A DNA stretch of 64,000 bases from an uncultured Bacteroidales bacterium (GTDB lineage: Bacteria > Bacteroidota > Bacteroidia > Bacteroidales > F082), in assembly GCA_946407975.1 (NCBI GenBank), contig CAMJQC010000002.1, positions 1 to 64,000 of the forward strand, read 5' to 3'. Each line of letters starts with the position of its first letter. Within the stretch, counting starts at the first letter, position 1. The position numbers were made by a program, and so were the translations under genes. This document shows, one piece after another, positions 7,790 through 15,374 of this stretch. The notes under the pieces were generated by a model. It did not search any database, was not told the origin of the DNA, and was given only the letters and a program-made list of their open reading frames with translations.

Positions 7790-7949
7790 AGGCCTCGGTC
7801 GTTTGAGGGACATAGCTCCACTTGGTGCAGGTGTTGCAGTGGCGGGGGGCACGACGACGTCCTGGCACTTCTTGGGTCTTGCAGCTGCCGAGCAGCAGGC
7901 AGAGTCCGCAGAGTATGAACAACATCAGCAAGATTCCTTTTTTCTTCAT
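7770..7949 (-). CDS. Small lipoprotein of 59 residues
   Basis: An unusually short gene that is easily missed. It reads MKKKGILLMLFILCGLCLLL, then GSC at residues 21-23: basic N-terminus, hydrophobic core and lipobox LLGSC, so Cys23 should be lipidated and the mature peptide is only 37 residues. The mature part has an RRR patch (31-33) and CNTC (38-41) before TKWSYVP. It begins 7 bases after the envC-like stop and overlaps the start of sprT by 20 bases, so it fits a polycistronic envelope operon (DUF4292, EnvC-like, this, SprT). I do not recognise the family; short Cys-containing lipoproteins occur near envelope genes in Bacteroidales. Confidence 0.68.
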   Translation of the reverse strand: MKKKGILLMLFILCGLCLLLGSCKTQEVPGRRRAPRHCNTCTKWSYVPQTTEAYESPSA

Positions 7950-7956
7950 GACGCTA

Positions 7957-9198
7957 TTATTTTGACAGCCACGAGGCTGGGTCTTGACGGTCTTTCTGTT
8001 TCAGGAGCTCGAAATGAAGTTCGGTCTTGCCCTCCTGACGGTTGGTGTGCACTTTGCCGATGGCTTGTTTTGTCTTGACCTGCTGACCCGACTTGACGGT
8101 GACTTCGTCGAGGTTGGAATAGACGGTGAAATACTCACCATGGCGGACGATAACGACGGTATTGGCACCGGTCAGGCGAGTGACGGTGGCCACAGTGCCG
8201 TCGAAGACAGCGCGGGCCTGTGCGTTTTCAGGTACGGCGATGTCGATGCCTGTATTGGTGACGACGACCTTGTCGGAGACGACGGAGGCGTGTTTACCGA
8301 AAGAAGAGGAGATAACGCCGCGTTCGACGGGCCATGGCAACTTGCCTTTGTTGTTGGCGAAATTACCCGAGAGGGTCTTCTCGGCCGGTGTCAGCGCCAT
8401 GCCTTTGCTGGAGCTGCCCGAAGAGGTCTTGCCTTTGTTTCTCTCCTCCGCTTCTTTCTTGCTTTTCTCGTTGGCCTTGCGGATCTCCTCAGCGATGATG
8501 TCATCAATGGCTTTTTGCAGTTTTTTGGCTTGCTGCTGCTTGTCCTTGATGCTCTGCTGTATGCTGCCTTCTTGTTTTTTCAACTCAGCCACCTGACGTT
8601 TTAATTCTTCTTTTTCCTGTTGCAAGGCTTCTTGCTGCACTTTCTCATCCTTCAGCATGGCGGCCTGTTCCTCACGAGCCTGACGGCTGGCTTCCACCTC
8701 TCCGCTAATGCGTTTCTCAGTGTTTGAGATTTGGTTCATTTTGGTCTTCCGTGCATCGGCAAACTGTCTGATGTAACGCAGTCGGCTGAAAGCCTGGTTA
8801 AAGTCATCGGCTGAGAAGAGAAACTCCAAAGCATCGTAATGGCTTCGGTTTTTGTTGGCGAAGACGATCATCTGGGCATATTCCTTGCGCAGCTTCTTCA
8901 AGTCGCCGTTGAGCGAGGTGATGTTAAGCTGACCTTGGTCGATTTTCTTGTCAAGAACGGCAATCTGTTCGTTATATGCCTTGACGAGTTGCTCACGTTG
9001 CTTGATTTTTTTATCAAGGATTGATACTTGATTGAGCGTTGCCTGCTTGTTTTTTGAAGTCGTCTTCAGCAGTTTGTTGGCTGTCGCTATCTCTTGCTGC
9101 AAGGCGGCAATTTGTTTCTCAAGCTGCGACTTGCTTTTCTGCGGATAAGCTGCCAGCGACGTCAGAATCAGAAACAGAAAGAGAAAGGTCTTTTTCAT
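7957..9198 (-). CDS. EnvC-like murein hydrolase activator (degenerate LytM domain)
   Basis: A 413-residue periplasmic protein: signal peptide 1-19, a long coiled coil (about 20-250, rich in K, E, Q), a linker (about 255-290) and a C-terminal LytM/M23 domain (about 293-410). Two of the four usual zinc ligands are missing: the motif normally HxGID reads NTGID, and the final HLHFE reads ELHFE; the conserved YAHL also reads YSNL. This points to a non-catalytic activator like EnvC, which switches on amidases that split daughter cells, rather than an endopeptidase. Its start overlaps the DUF4292 stop by 4 bases, the usual arrangement for these two genes in Bacteroidales. Confidence 0.88.
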   Translation of the reverse strand: MKKTFLFLFLILTSLAAYPQKSKSQLEKQIAALQQEIATANKLLKTTSKNKQATLNQVSILDKKIKQREQLVKAYNEQIAVLDKKIDQGQLNITSLNGDLKKLRKEYAQMIVFANKNRSHYDALEFLFSADDFNQAFSRLRYIRQFADARKTKMNQISNTEKRISGEVEASRQAREEQAAMLKDEKVQQEALQQEKEELKRQVAELKKQEGSIQQSIKDKQQQAKKLQKAIDDIIAEEIRKANEKSKKEAEERNKGKTSSGSSSKGMALTPAEKTLSGNFANNKGKLPWPVERGVISSSFGKHASVVSDKVVVTNTGIDIAVPENAQARAVFDGTVATVTRLTGANTVVIVRHGEYFTVYSNLDEVTVKSGQQVKTKQAIGKVHTNRQEGKTELHFELLKQKDRQDPASWLSK

Positions 9199-9938
9199 AT
9201 TCTTACTCTTTTTAGTTTGGATGATATCTTAAACGGGAAGGCTTGCTCCTGGTTGATGGTCATAGAGGTATAGTCAACCCTGACGGCAAGGTTATACATG
9301 CCTTTGAGGTCGAGATGACAGGAGGTGGGCATCTTTTGGCTGCCCATATCGACATAGTTGCCGTAGTCGAAATCGAGTTGAAAATAGGTCTCGGCGCAGT
9401 GTATCCTTTGGGTGAGATAGTCATTCTGACCTACCCAGAGGCCATCGTAACCTGATAGGTTACTGATATGATACCGTCTTTCTTCCACTTCGTGTTGCTT
9501 CTCACCGTCTCCAAGCACCCAGAGGCCGTTGCCCACCAGTGCATCCTGTAGGTCTCGGAACTGAAGGCCAATACCAAAACGCCGGCTTAAGGCTTCGTAG
9601 CCTTCCTGGACATAGGTGTTCTCAAGTCGGTTGATAATGAGCAGCGAATCGGGCGTAATCATGATGCGGGCGGCTTCGATGCCGAACATGGCGGTGAGCG
9701 AGACCCAAATCACGTTGTCGCGTTGCATGGCGATGCGACCGCCCAAGGTTGGCAGTGCGCTGTTGTCGGTCTCGGCAGTGAGTTTAGCCGAGAACCACGA
9801 CCATTGCAATTCGTTTTGAGCCACTCTCTCTAAAAGGGCATCGGTCTGCATGGCGACAGGCGTCACCGTCTTGCGGTGCAGGCCGCAGGAGGCGAGGAGC
9901 GTCAGCATGAGGATACAGAGGAGGGCTTTCTTGTGCAT
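9195..9938 (-). CDS. DUF4292 family lipoprotein
   Basis: A 247-residue lipoprotein. The N-terminus MHKKALLCILMLTLLASCGL carries the lipobox LASC (Cys18). The rest is mostly beta strand with alternating polar and hydrophobic residues (for example LGGRIAMQRDNVIWVSLTAM), as in LolA/LppX-like folds, and it matches the DUF4292 family found next to EnvC-like proteins throughout Bacteroidales. It may help move lipoproteins or lipids across the periplasm, but that is inference from fold. It follows the acyl-CoA dehydrogenase gene by 13 bases and overlaps the EnvC gene by 4. Confidence 0.82.
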   Translation of the reverse strand: MHKKALLCILMLTLLASCGLHRKTVTPVAMQTDALLERVAQNELQWSWFSAKLTAETDNSALPTLGGRIAMQRDNVIWVSLTAMFGIEAARIMITPDSLLIINRLENTYVQEGYEALSRRFGIGLQFRDLQDALVGNGLWVLGDGEKQHEVEERRYHISNLSGYDGLWVGQNDYLTQRIHCAETYFQLDFDYGNYVDMGSQKMPTSCHLDLKGMYNLAVRVDYTSMTINQEQAFPFKISSKLKRVRI

Positions 9939-9951
9939 TGTATTTTTTCGT

Positions 9952-11094
9952 TTAGCAACCTATGGCTCTTGAGATGACGAGGCGCAGGATTTCGGAGGTG
10001 CCTTCGCCAATCTGAAGGATACGTTGGTCGCGGTAGAAGCGTTCCATGTCGTAGGCTTTCAGGAGACCGTGACCGCCCATCACCTGCACGGCGTTGTCGC
10101 AGACTCTGGCGGCGACTTCCGAACAGTAGAGCTTGGCCATGGCGGCTTCTTTTCCGAAGGGACGGTGTTGGTCCTTCAGCCAGCAGGCTTTATACAGCAA
10201 ATTGCGTGCCGCCTCGATTTGCATGTCCATGTCGGCGAGTTTAAAGCCCACGGCTTGGAACTTGCTGACGGGCTTGCCGAACTGCACACGCTGTTTGGCG
10301 TAGGCCAAGGCCATCTCGTAGGCGCCTTGCGCACAGCCTAAGCCCATGGCAGCTATGGACAGACGGCCTGAGTCGAGGGTGGCGAGCATCATGTGGGAGC
10401 CTTCGCCAGGCTCGCCTAGGATACATTCTTTAGGCAGACGGACGTTGTCGAAGACGAGTTTGCCCGTGTTGGAGGCACGCCACATCATCTTGTCGTCCAT
10501 CGGGGTCTGGGTGAAGCCTTCCACGCCGTTTTCAACGAGCAAGGCGGTGAACACGGGCTTGCCGTCTTTCTCGCCAGAGATCGCTTGCACGCTGGTGCCC
10601 AAAGAAATGGGAGTGGCGCTGTTGGTGATGAAAATCTTGGAACCGTTGAGCACCCATTCGTCGCCTTGCAGTTGCGCCGTGGTCTTGGTGCCGCGCGAGT
10701 CAGAACCCGCCCCTTCTTCTGTCAGGCCAAAGCCCCAGAGACGGTTTTTGCAGAGACGTGGCAGGTATTTCCGTTTCTGCTCCTCGGTGCCATAGTCTTT
10801 GATGGGACCGATGCCCAAGGAGTTGTCGGCGGCGATGGTGGCGGCAGTGGAGCCGTCGACACGGGCCAGCTCCTCCACAGCGATGATGTAGCTGAGGTTG
10901 TCCAAGCCCTGTCCGCCGTATTCTTTGGGAACAGTCATGCCTAATAGGCCTTCCTGACCCATCTTGAGGGTGAGCTCGACGTCGAAATGCTGGTGTTCGT
11001 CGTTATATTGTGCAACAGGTTTTACCTCTTTTTCAGCAAAGGCACGCACGCGTTCGCGGAGTTCCTGCTGCTCTTTGGTTAAATCGAAGTTCAT
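9952..11094 (-). CDS. Acyl-CoA dehydrogenase, short-chain (butyryl-CoA) type
   Basis: A 380-residue FAD flavoenzyme that introduces a 2,3-double bond into a short acyl-CoA. Family features are visible in order: FGLTEEGAGSDSRG (about 124-137, FAD contact), the middle beta domain, RVQFGKPVSKFQAV and the C-terminal QVMGGHGLLKAYDMERFYRD. The C-terminal IGEGTSEI supplies the catalytic Glu at the position used by butyryl- and short-chain enzymes; isovaleryl-CoA dehydrogenases have Gly or Ala there and use a Glu in the middle of the protein, where this one reads DSGRLSIAA. It lies 11 bases downstream of the carboxylase alpha gene. No electron-transfer flavoprotein genes are in the window. Confidence 0.88.
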   Translation of the reverse strand: MNFDLTKEQQELRERVRAFAEKEVKPVAQYNDEHQHFDVELTLKMGQEGLLGMTVPKEYGGQGLDNLSYIIAVEELARVDGSTAATIAADNSLGIGPIKDYGTEEQKRKYLPRLCKNRLWGFGLTEEGAGSDSRGTKTTAQLQGDEWVLNGSKIFITNSATPISLGTSVQAISGEKDGKPVFTALLVENGVEGFTQTPMDDKMMWRASNTGKLVFDNVRLPKECILGEPGEGSHMMLATLDSGRLSIAAMGLGCAQGAYEMALAYAKQRVQFGKPVSKFQAVGFKLADMDMQIEAARNLLYKACWLKDQHRPFGKEAAMAKLYCSEVAARVCDNAVQVMGGHGLLKAYDMERFYRDQRILQIGEGTSEILRLVISRAIGC

Positions 11095-11105
11095 ATTGAT
11101 TGTGT

Positions 11106-13103
11106 TTACAATTCTTCTAACTCAATTAACTGCATTTTATTATCCACCATCTGGCCTTCGCCGACGAGAATACGTTTCACTCGGGCTTTGGCGGTCGCAA
11201 CGATGTTGTTTTCCATCTTCATGGCTTCTACGACGATCATGATCTTGCCTTGTTCTACGGTCTCTCCTTCTTTCACGTTGATCTTGACCACTTTTCCAGG
11301 CATGGGAGAGAGGAGGGTGGATTTGTCGTTGACTTCATTTTTACGGGCATAGTCGAAGTCCTCGTTGAGCTGATCGTAACGGAAACAGGTGAAGTTCAAG
11401 CCGTGGAAGTTGACGATGGTCTTGCGGTCGCTGTTGACAGAACAATAGGTGGTCTCCGTGCGACCGTTGAGCATGATTTTCAACTGCTTGTTGTCGTATT
11501 GGATAAAGTCCGCATAGAAAGCCTGCCCGTTGATGTCGCCTTCCAGATGTCCATCCTGTGCCTTTTTGATGCTGACAGGGACTTTAGTGCCTTCCACATC
11601 GACGGTGAGCTGCATGTGATAACGCCAATAACCGATCTGTTCCCAAACATTGTTTTGGTCGTTTTCAAATTGTTTCTTACAGCAGTCATATAGTAGGAAA
11701 GCAGCGGTTATATCGTTGATACAGATGTTGCTACGACTCTCGTTCAAGGCTCTGAGCAATGCTTCGTTATGTTTGGTACAGAATCCGGTGTCGATGCGGT
11801 TTTCGGTGAAGTCCTGGTTTTTGATGACTTCCCAAAGGTAGGCCTTGTTGGTGGTCAGACCCTGCAGAATGAAGTCGTTTAGCGCTCTTTGAGCAGTTTC
11901 AATGGCTGAGGCCCGGTCTTTGGCATGACAGGTCAGCTTGGCGATCATCGGGTCGTAGTTTCCATTAATGCAACGAGGGCCGTCGATACTGCTGTCTACA
12001 CGGGCGCCTCTCACCTGCGGCTCATGGTAAGCGGTGACGCAACCGGGAGAAGGCAGGAAGCCATTCTCGGGGTCTTCGGCATAGATACGCAGCTCTATGG
12101 CATGACCTTGGGCCTTGATGTTGTCTTGGTCATACTCCAAAGGCTCTCCTCGGGCAATGCGGATCTGTTCCTCAACAATGTCGATGTCGGTGCGCTGTTC
12201 GGTGACAGGATGTTCCACTTGGATGCGGGTGTTCATCTCTAGAAAGTAGAAGTTCAGGTCTTTATCAAAGATAAACTCTACCGTCCCAGCGTTTTTATAG
12301 CCGACCTTCTGACAGAGCTTTATGGCCGTATCGAACAATTGCTGGCGTTTTTCTTCCGTCAGGGTTGGTGATGGCGACTCCTCGATAATCTTCTGATAGC
12401 GTCGCTGTATGGTACATTCGCGTTCGTACAGGTGGATCACCTTGCCGTAATGGTCGGCCAAGACCTGCACTTCGATATGGCGTGGGTTTTCGATGTACTG
12501 TTCAACGAAGACGGTGCCGTCACCGAAGTATTTCTCTGCTTCGCGGGAGGCACGCTCCATTTCGTCTTTCAGTTGTTCCGCTGTTCTCACTATGTGCATG
12601 CCTTTGCCACCACCGCCCGCAGCCGCCTTGATAAGGATGGGATAAGGCAGGGAAGAGGCTTTTTCCAGAATTTCATCTGTACTTCCTGTGAGGCCATAGG
12701 TGACGGGAATACCATTGTCGATGGCAAATTGTCGGGCAGCGACCTTGTTGCCCATCAACCGCATGGTGTCGGCATCGGGACCGATGAAAATCAGGTTGTT
12801 GGCAACACAGGCTTCGGCCAGCTCGGGGCTCTCCGAGAGAAAACCATAGCCGGGATGGATGGCTTCGGCACCGGCATCTAAGGCTGCGTCGATGATTTTC
12901 TGTATGTTGAGATAGGTATCCTTGAGGGTGCCGTTGCCCAACGGACAAGCCTCGTCGGCGATACGGCGATGCAAGGCGTCGGCGTCATCGTCAGCGAAAA
13001 CGGCAACGGAAACGAGATGGAGTTTTTTCAGCGTCTTGATGATGCGCACAGCTATCTCGCCCCGGTTGGCGACAAGTACCTTCGTGATTTTTTTGCTGTT
13101 CAT
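11106..13103 (-). CDS. Biotin-dependent acyl-CoA carboxylase alpha chain (3-methylcrotonyl-CoA carboxylase-like)
   Basis: A 665-residue fused biotin carboxylase and biotin carrier. The N-terminal biotin carboxylase (about 5-450) shows VANRGEIAVRI, the ATP-grasp Gly-rich loop AAGGGGKGMH and MNTRIQVEHPVTE. A linker domain (about 460-585) precedes the biotinyl domain with EAMKMEN, where Lys629 carries biotin. This arrangement is shared by methylcrotonyl-, geranyl- and propionyl-CoA carboxylase alpha chains. A LiuC-like hydratase upstream favours methylcrotonyl-CoA (leucine route), but the carboxyltransferase (beta) partner is absent from the window, so the substrate is unproven. It has its own promoter within the 70-base gap from the hydratase. 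Confidence 0.87.
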   Translation of the reverse strand: MNSKKITKVLVANRGEIAVRIIKTLKKLHLVSVAVFADDDADALHRRIADEACPLGNGTLKDTYLNIQKIIDAALDAGAEAIHPGYGFLSESPELAEACVANNLIFIGPDADTMRLMGNKVAARQFAIDNGIPVTYGLTGSTDEILEKASSLPYPILIKAAAGGGGKGMHIVRTAEQLKDEMERASREAEKYFGDGTVFVEQYIENPRHIEVQVLADHYGKVIHLYERECTIQRRYQKIIEESPSPTLTEEKRQQLFDTAIKLCQKVGYKNAGTVEFIFDKDLNFYFLEMNTRIQVEHPVTEQRTDIDIVEEQIRIARGEPLEYDQDNIKAQGHAIELRIYAEDPENGFLPSPGCVTAYHEPQVRGARVDSSIDGPRCINGNYDPMIAKLTCHAKDRASAIETAQRALNDFILQGLTTNKAYLWEVIKNQDFTENRIDTGFCTKHNEALLRALNESRSNICINDITAAFLLYDCCKKQFENDQNNVWEQIGYWRYHMQLTVDVEGTKVPVSIKKAQDGHLEGDINGQAFYADFIQYDNKQLKIMLNGRTETTYCSVNSDRKTIVNFHGLNFTCFRYDQLNEDFDYARKNEVNDKSTLLSPMPGKVVKINVKEGETVEQGKIMIVVEAMKMENNIVATAKARVKRILVGEGQMVDNKMQLIELEEL

Positions 13104-13122
13104 AGCGTTTGTAATAAACGTG

Positions 13123-13130
13123 CAAACTTA
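13123..13130 (-). promoter_or_regulatory. Promoter -7 box of the carboxylase alpha gene
   Basis: TAAGTTTG on the minus strand, 19 bases before the ATG at 13103. It gives the carboxylase-dehydrogenase pair a transcript independent of the hydratase gene. Confidence 0.6.
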
Positions 13131-13173
13131 CAGAAAAAAATCCGAAAGAGCAGGTGTGTCTTATGAAAAAGGA

Positions 13174-13965
13174 TTATTCCGTTCTCCAATCGGGGTTCCT
13201 TTTCTCAAAAAACGCCTTCATGCCTTCTTGTCCCGCCTTAGATACCCGTTGTTCAGCGATGGCATTAGAGGTATAATAGTAGATGTCATTGTAAGGATCG
13301 GAGGTGCCGCTCACGGTACGGAGCAGTTGTTTGCACTCGGCGATGGCATCGGGCGAGGCTTGCAGAAAATGGCCGATGTAAAGTCTTTCGGTGTCGATCA
13401 TTTCCGTTTCGTCAACGACTGTAGTGACAAGTCCGAAGTCCTTGGCTTCGTCAGCACTGAAATTCCTGCCGGTAAGCATCAGTTCACGGGCGTGGGTCAT
13501 GCCGATGCGTTGCAACACGAAAGGCGAGATAGTGGCAGGTGTGATGCCCAGCTTTACTTCAGAAAAAGCAAAACGGGTTTGTCGCTCGGCGATGACAATG
13601 TCGGCGGCTGCCACCAGCCCGTTGGCGCCACCTATGCAGGCACCATGGACTTCGGTGATGACGGCTTTACCGCAAAAATAGATGGTCTTGAAAAGGTTGG
13701 CGAGTTTGTCGGCATCAGCTACATTTTGTGCACGACTATAGTTGGCCATCTCTTTCATATAAGACAGGTCTGCTCCGGCACAAAACGACTTTCCGTTGCC
13801 TTTGAGCACGATGATGCGGACGTCGTTGCGGTCGTTGAGCCAGCTGAAGGCCTCTGTGAGTTCTTTTATCAATTCGGGGTTGAGTGCATTATGCACCTCC
13901 GGACGGTTGAGCTGCATCCAGGCTATGCTCTCGCCGAGTTGTATCTGTATGGTTTTGAAATCCAT
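13174..13965 (-). CDS. Enoyl-CoA hydratase/isomerase family protein, LiuC (methylglutaconyl-CoA hydratase)-like
   Basis: A 263-residue crotonase-fold protein. FCAGADL (about 61-67) and ACIGGANGL (about 107-115) form the oxyanion hole. Of the two catalytic glutamates of classical hydratases, the first is replaced (GGANGL in place of GGxxEL) while the second is kept in FAFSEVKLGITPATIS. LiuC and AtuE-type hydratases of leucine and isoprenoid degradation share this pattern, including the PATIS segment, so methylglutaconyl-CoA is a plausible substrate. The ATG at 13965 is preferred over the GTG two codons earlier. The gene begins the minus-strand acyl-CoA block (hydratase, carboxylase alpha, dehydrogenase). 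Confidence 0.83.
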   Translation of the reverse strand: MDFKTIQIQLGESIAWMQLNRPEVHNALNPELIKELTEAFSWLNDRNDVRIIVLKGNGKSFCAGADLSYMKEMANYSRAQNVADADKLANLFKTIYFCGKAVITEVHGACIGGANGLVAAADIVIAERQTRFAFSEVKLGITPATISPFVLQRIGMTHARELMLTGRNFSADEAKDFGLVTTVVDETEMIDTERLYIGHFLQASPDAIAECKQLLRTVSGTSDPYNDIYYYTSNAIAEQRVSKAGQEGMKAFFEKRNPDWRTE

Positions 13966-14101
13966 TTCCACGGTCTTTTGATGATTGTAAAACGCAAAAA
14001 TCGTAAAAAAGTGTCAAATTGGCATCCGTTTCCAAAAAAAAGCATTTCCTTTGCATTTGGAACGATGTTTGAAGTAGGTTAGCTACAAAACCGATTTGAC
14101 C

Positions 14102-14566
14102 ATGGAAGACGAAAACTTCAATAAAGACCTCGAAGACCTGCTGAAGATGCTGAAACAGCTAATGGAAAAGCAGGATTTGGACAGTATCCCCGGTGTGCCG
14201 CCCGAGCAGCTGGAACAGCTGAAGTTGTTCATGTCACAGTTCGATGAGTTGAAGGACGACATGAAGTTCGAGATCTATAAACTGGATCCTTTCACCAAAA
14301 AGATGGTTTCCGTCTTCGCTGGTCAACTCCGTGAACAGTTAGGGAAACAGGGACTGGAAGATACCGATTCAAAACCTACCGCCGAAGAGGTGGTCATGCA
14401 CAAGGAGAAAGAGTTAAAGGACATCGCCGACACCAATGAGCGTTACGATGCCTTGATAGCTACCATCGACGAACAGCTCAAAAATTCCAACCTTACCGAG
14501 GCGGAGATCAATGCGCTTCTTGACAAACGCGTCGAAATAGAGAGCAAGCGAAACGGGGAGATTTGA
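14102..14566 (+). CDS. Hypothetical helical protein, 154 residues
   Basis: A small, acidic, highly charged protein without signal peptide or membrane segment. It is predicted by composition to be almost all helix (repeated LLKMLKQLMEKQ, EQLEQLKLFMSQFDELKDDM, AEEVVMHKEKELKDI), so a coiled coil or helical bundle is likely. I do not recognise the family and give no function. The ATG at 14102 is chosen over a TTG two codons earlier. A weak promoter-like TTCCTTTG (14046-14053) lies 48 bases upstream. The gene is divergent from the LiuC-like gene and is followed by an outer-membrane protein gene with its own promoter. Confidence 0.65.
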   Translation: MEDENFNKDLEDLLKMLKQLMEKQDLDSIPGVPPEQLEQLKLFMSQFDELKDDMKFEIYKLDPFTKKMVSVFAGQLREQLGKQGLEDTDSKPTAEEVVMHKEKELKDIADTNERYDALIATIDEQLKNSNLTEAEINALLDKRVEIESKRNGEI

Positions 14567-14597
14567 GAGTAAATCTTTCAAATCCAAAATAAAACCG

Positions 14598-14605
14598 TAT
14601 TTTTG
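14598..14605 (+). promoter_or_regulatory. Promoter -7 box of the outer-membrane barrel gene at 14633
   Basis: TATTTTTG, 27 bases before the ATG at 14633. It overlaps the alternative in-frame ATG at 14603, which therefore cannot be the start. Confidence 0.72.
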
Positions 14606-14632
14606 CCGTTTCAAAAGCAAAATAATCCAATC

Positions 14633-15307
14633 ATGAAGAAAGTCCTTTTCACGCTTATCGTTCTGCTGGCTTGCTTTGGCACGTCGTATGCTCAGCTTAT
14701 CGCTAACAAGACCGACAAAAAGATTACGTTGGGTTTTGATGTGTTTACCGATTTGCAGACCCAAACCAATGAAAATTGGGACGCCCGCGGCATCAACCAG
14801 GGTTTCGGCACGGCTTTAACCTATAACTTTCCGCTGGGAGAAAGCAAGAAACATACGGTTTCCATAGGTGTGGGTCTCAGTACGCACAACTACTTTTCCT
14901 ATAGCCGCATCATAAACCCTTATTCCACCGATACTTTACAGTTTGTTCAGTATCGTGATGATGAAAACTTCAAACGTTTCAAGGTAAATGCCACCTATGC
15001 CGAAGTGCCCATGGAACTCCGTTTCCGTATCAATGACAGTTGGAAGATTGGGGTAGGATTTAAGATCGGCATCATGATGGCTGCCAAGACCAAGTATGTC
15101 GGCAATAACGATGACGGCATACGGATTCACGAAAAGGAATGCTATATCAAAAACATTGAGCGTTATGCCTATACAGGCATGCTTCGTGTAGGCTACAAAT
15201 GGGTGAGTCTCTATGCCGCCTATCAGCTTTCTCCAGTGTTTGAAACGGGTCACGGTGCTCCGGCTATCGCCCCGTTGTCGTTGGGTCTCACTTTTGCTCC
15301 ATTCTGA
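14633..15307 (+). CDS. Outer-membrane beta-barrel protein (porin-like, PorT/OmpW size class)
   Basis: A 224-residue exported protein: signal peptide 1-20 (cleavage after SYA, mature start QLIAN), followed by alternating amphipathic strands with aromatic ends (for example HTVSIGVGLSTHNYFSY and YTGMLRVGYKWVSLYAAYQL) and a C-terminal strand ending in Phe (LSLGLTFAPF), as needed for insertion into the outer membrane by BamA. It is an 8- to 10-strand barrel by size; cargo or partner is unknown. A strong terminator follows 27 bases after the stop. Confidence 0.75.
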   Translation: MKKVLFTLIVLLACFGTSYAQLIANKTDKKITLGFDVFTDLQTQTNENWDARGINQGFGTALTYNFPLGESKKHTVSIGVGLSTHNYFSYSRIINPYSTDTLQFVQYRDDENFKRFKVNATYAEVPMELRFRINDSWKIGVGFKIGIMMAAKTKYVGNNDDGIRIHEKECYIKNIERYAYTGMLRVGYKWVSLYAAYQLSPVFETGHGAPAIAPLSLGLTFAPF

Positions 15308-15334
15308 TTATTCGCATTAAACAACAAAGATAAA

Positions 15335-15366
15335 AGGCCTGCCTTTCAAGGCGGGCCTGTTTTTTC
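15335..15366 (+). terminator. Intrinsic terminator between the barrel gene and queG
   Basis: Stem AGGCCTGCC / GGCGGGCCT (one G-T pair) with a T run to 15366. It ends only 8 bases before the queG start codon. Confidence 0.85.
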
Positions 15367-15374
15367 TCATCGTC

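Noticed and set aside
12922-14082. Plus-strand frame of 386 codons across the carboxylase and hydratase genes
   Set aside because: It is antisense to two well-supported genes and to their promoter region and shows no recognisable motif.
15308-15374. preQ1 or other queuosine riboswitch ahead of queG
   Set aside because: The only structure is a standard terminator hairpin with a T run; no preQ1 aptamer motif is visible.
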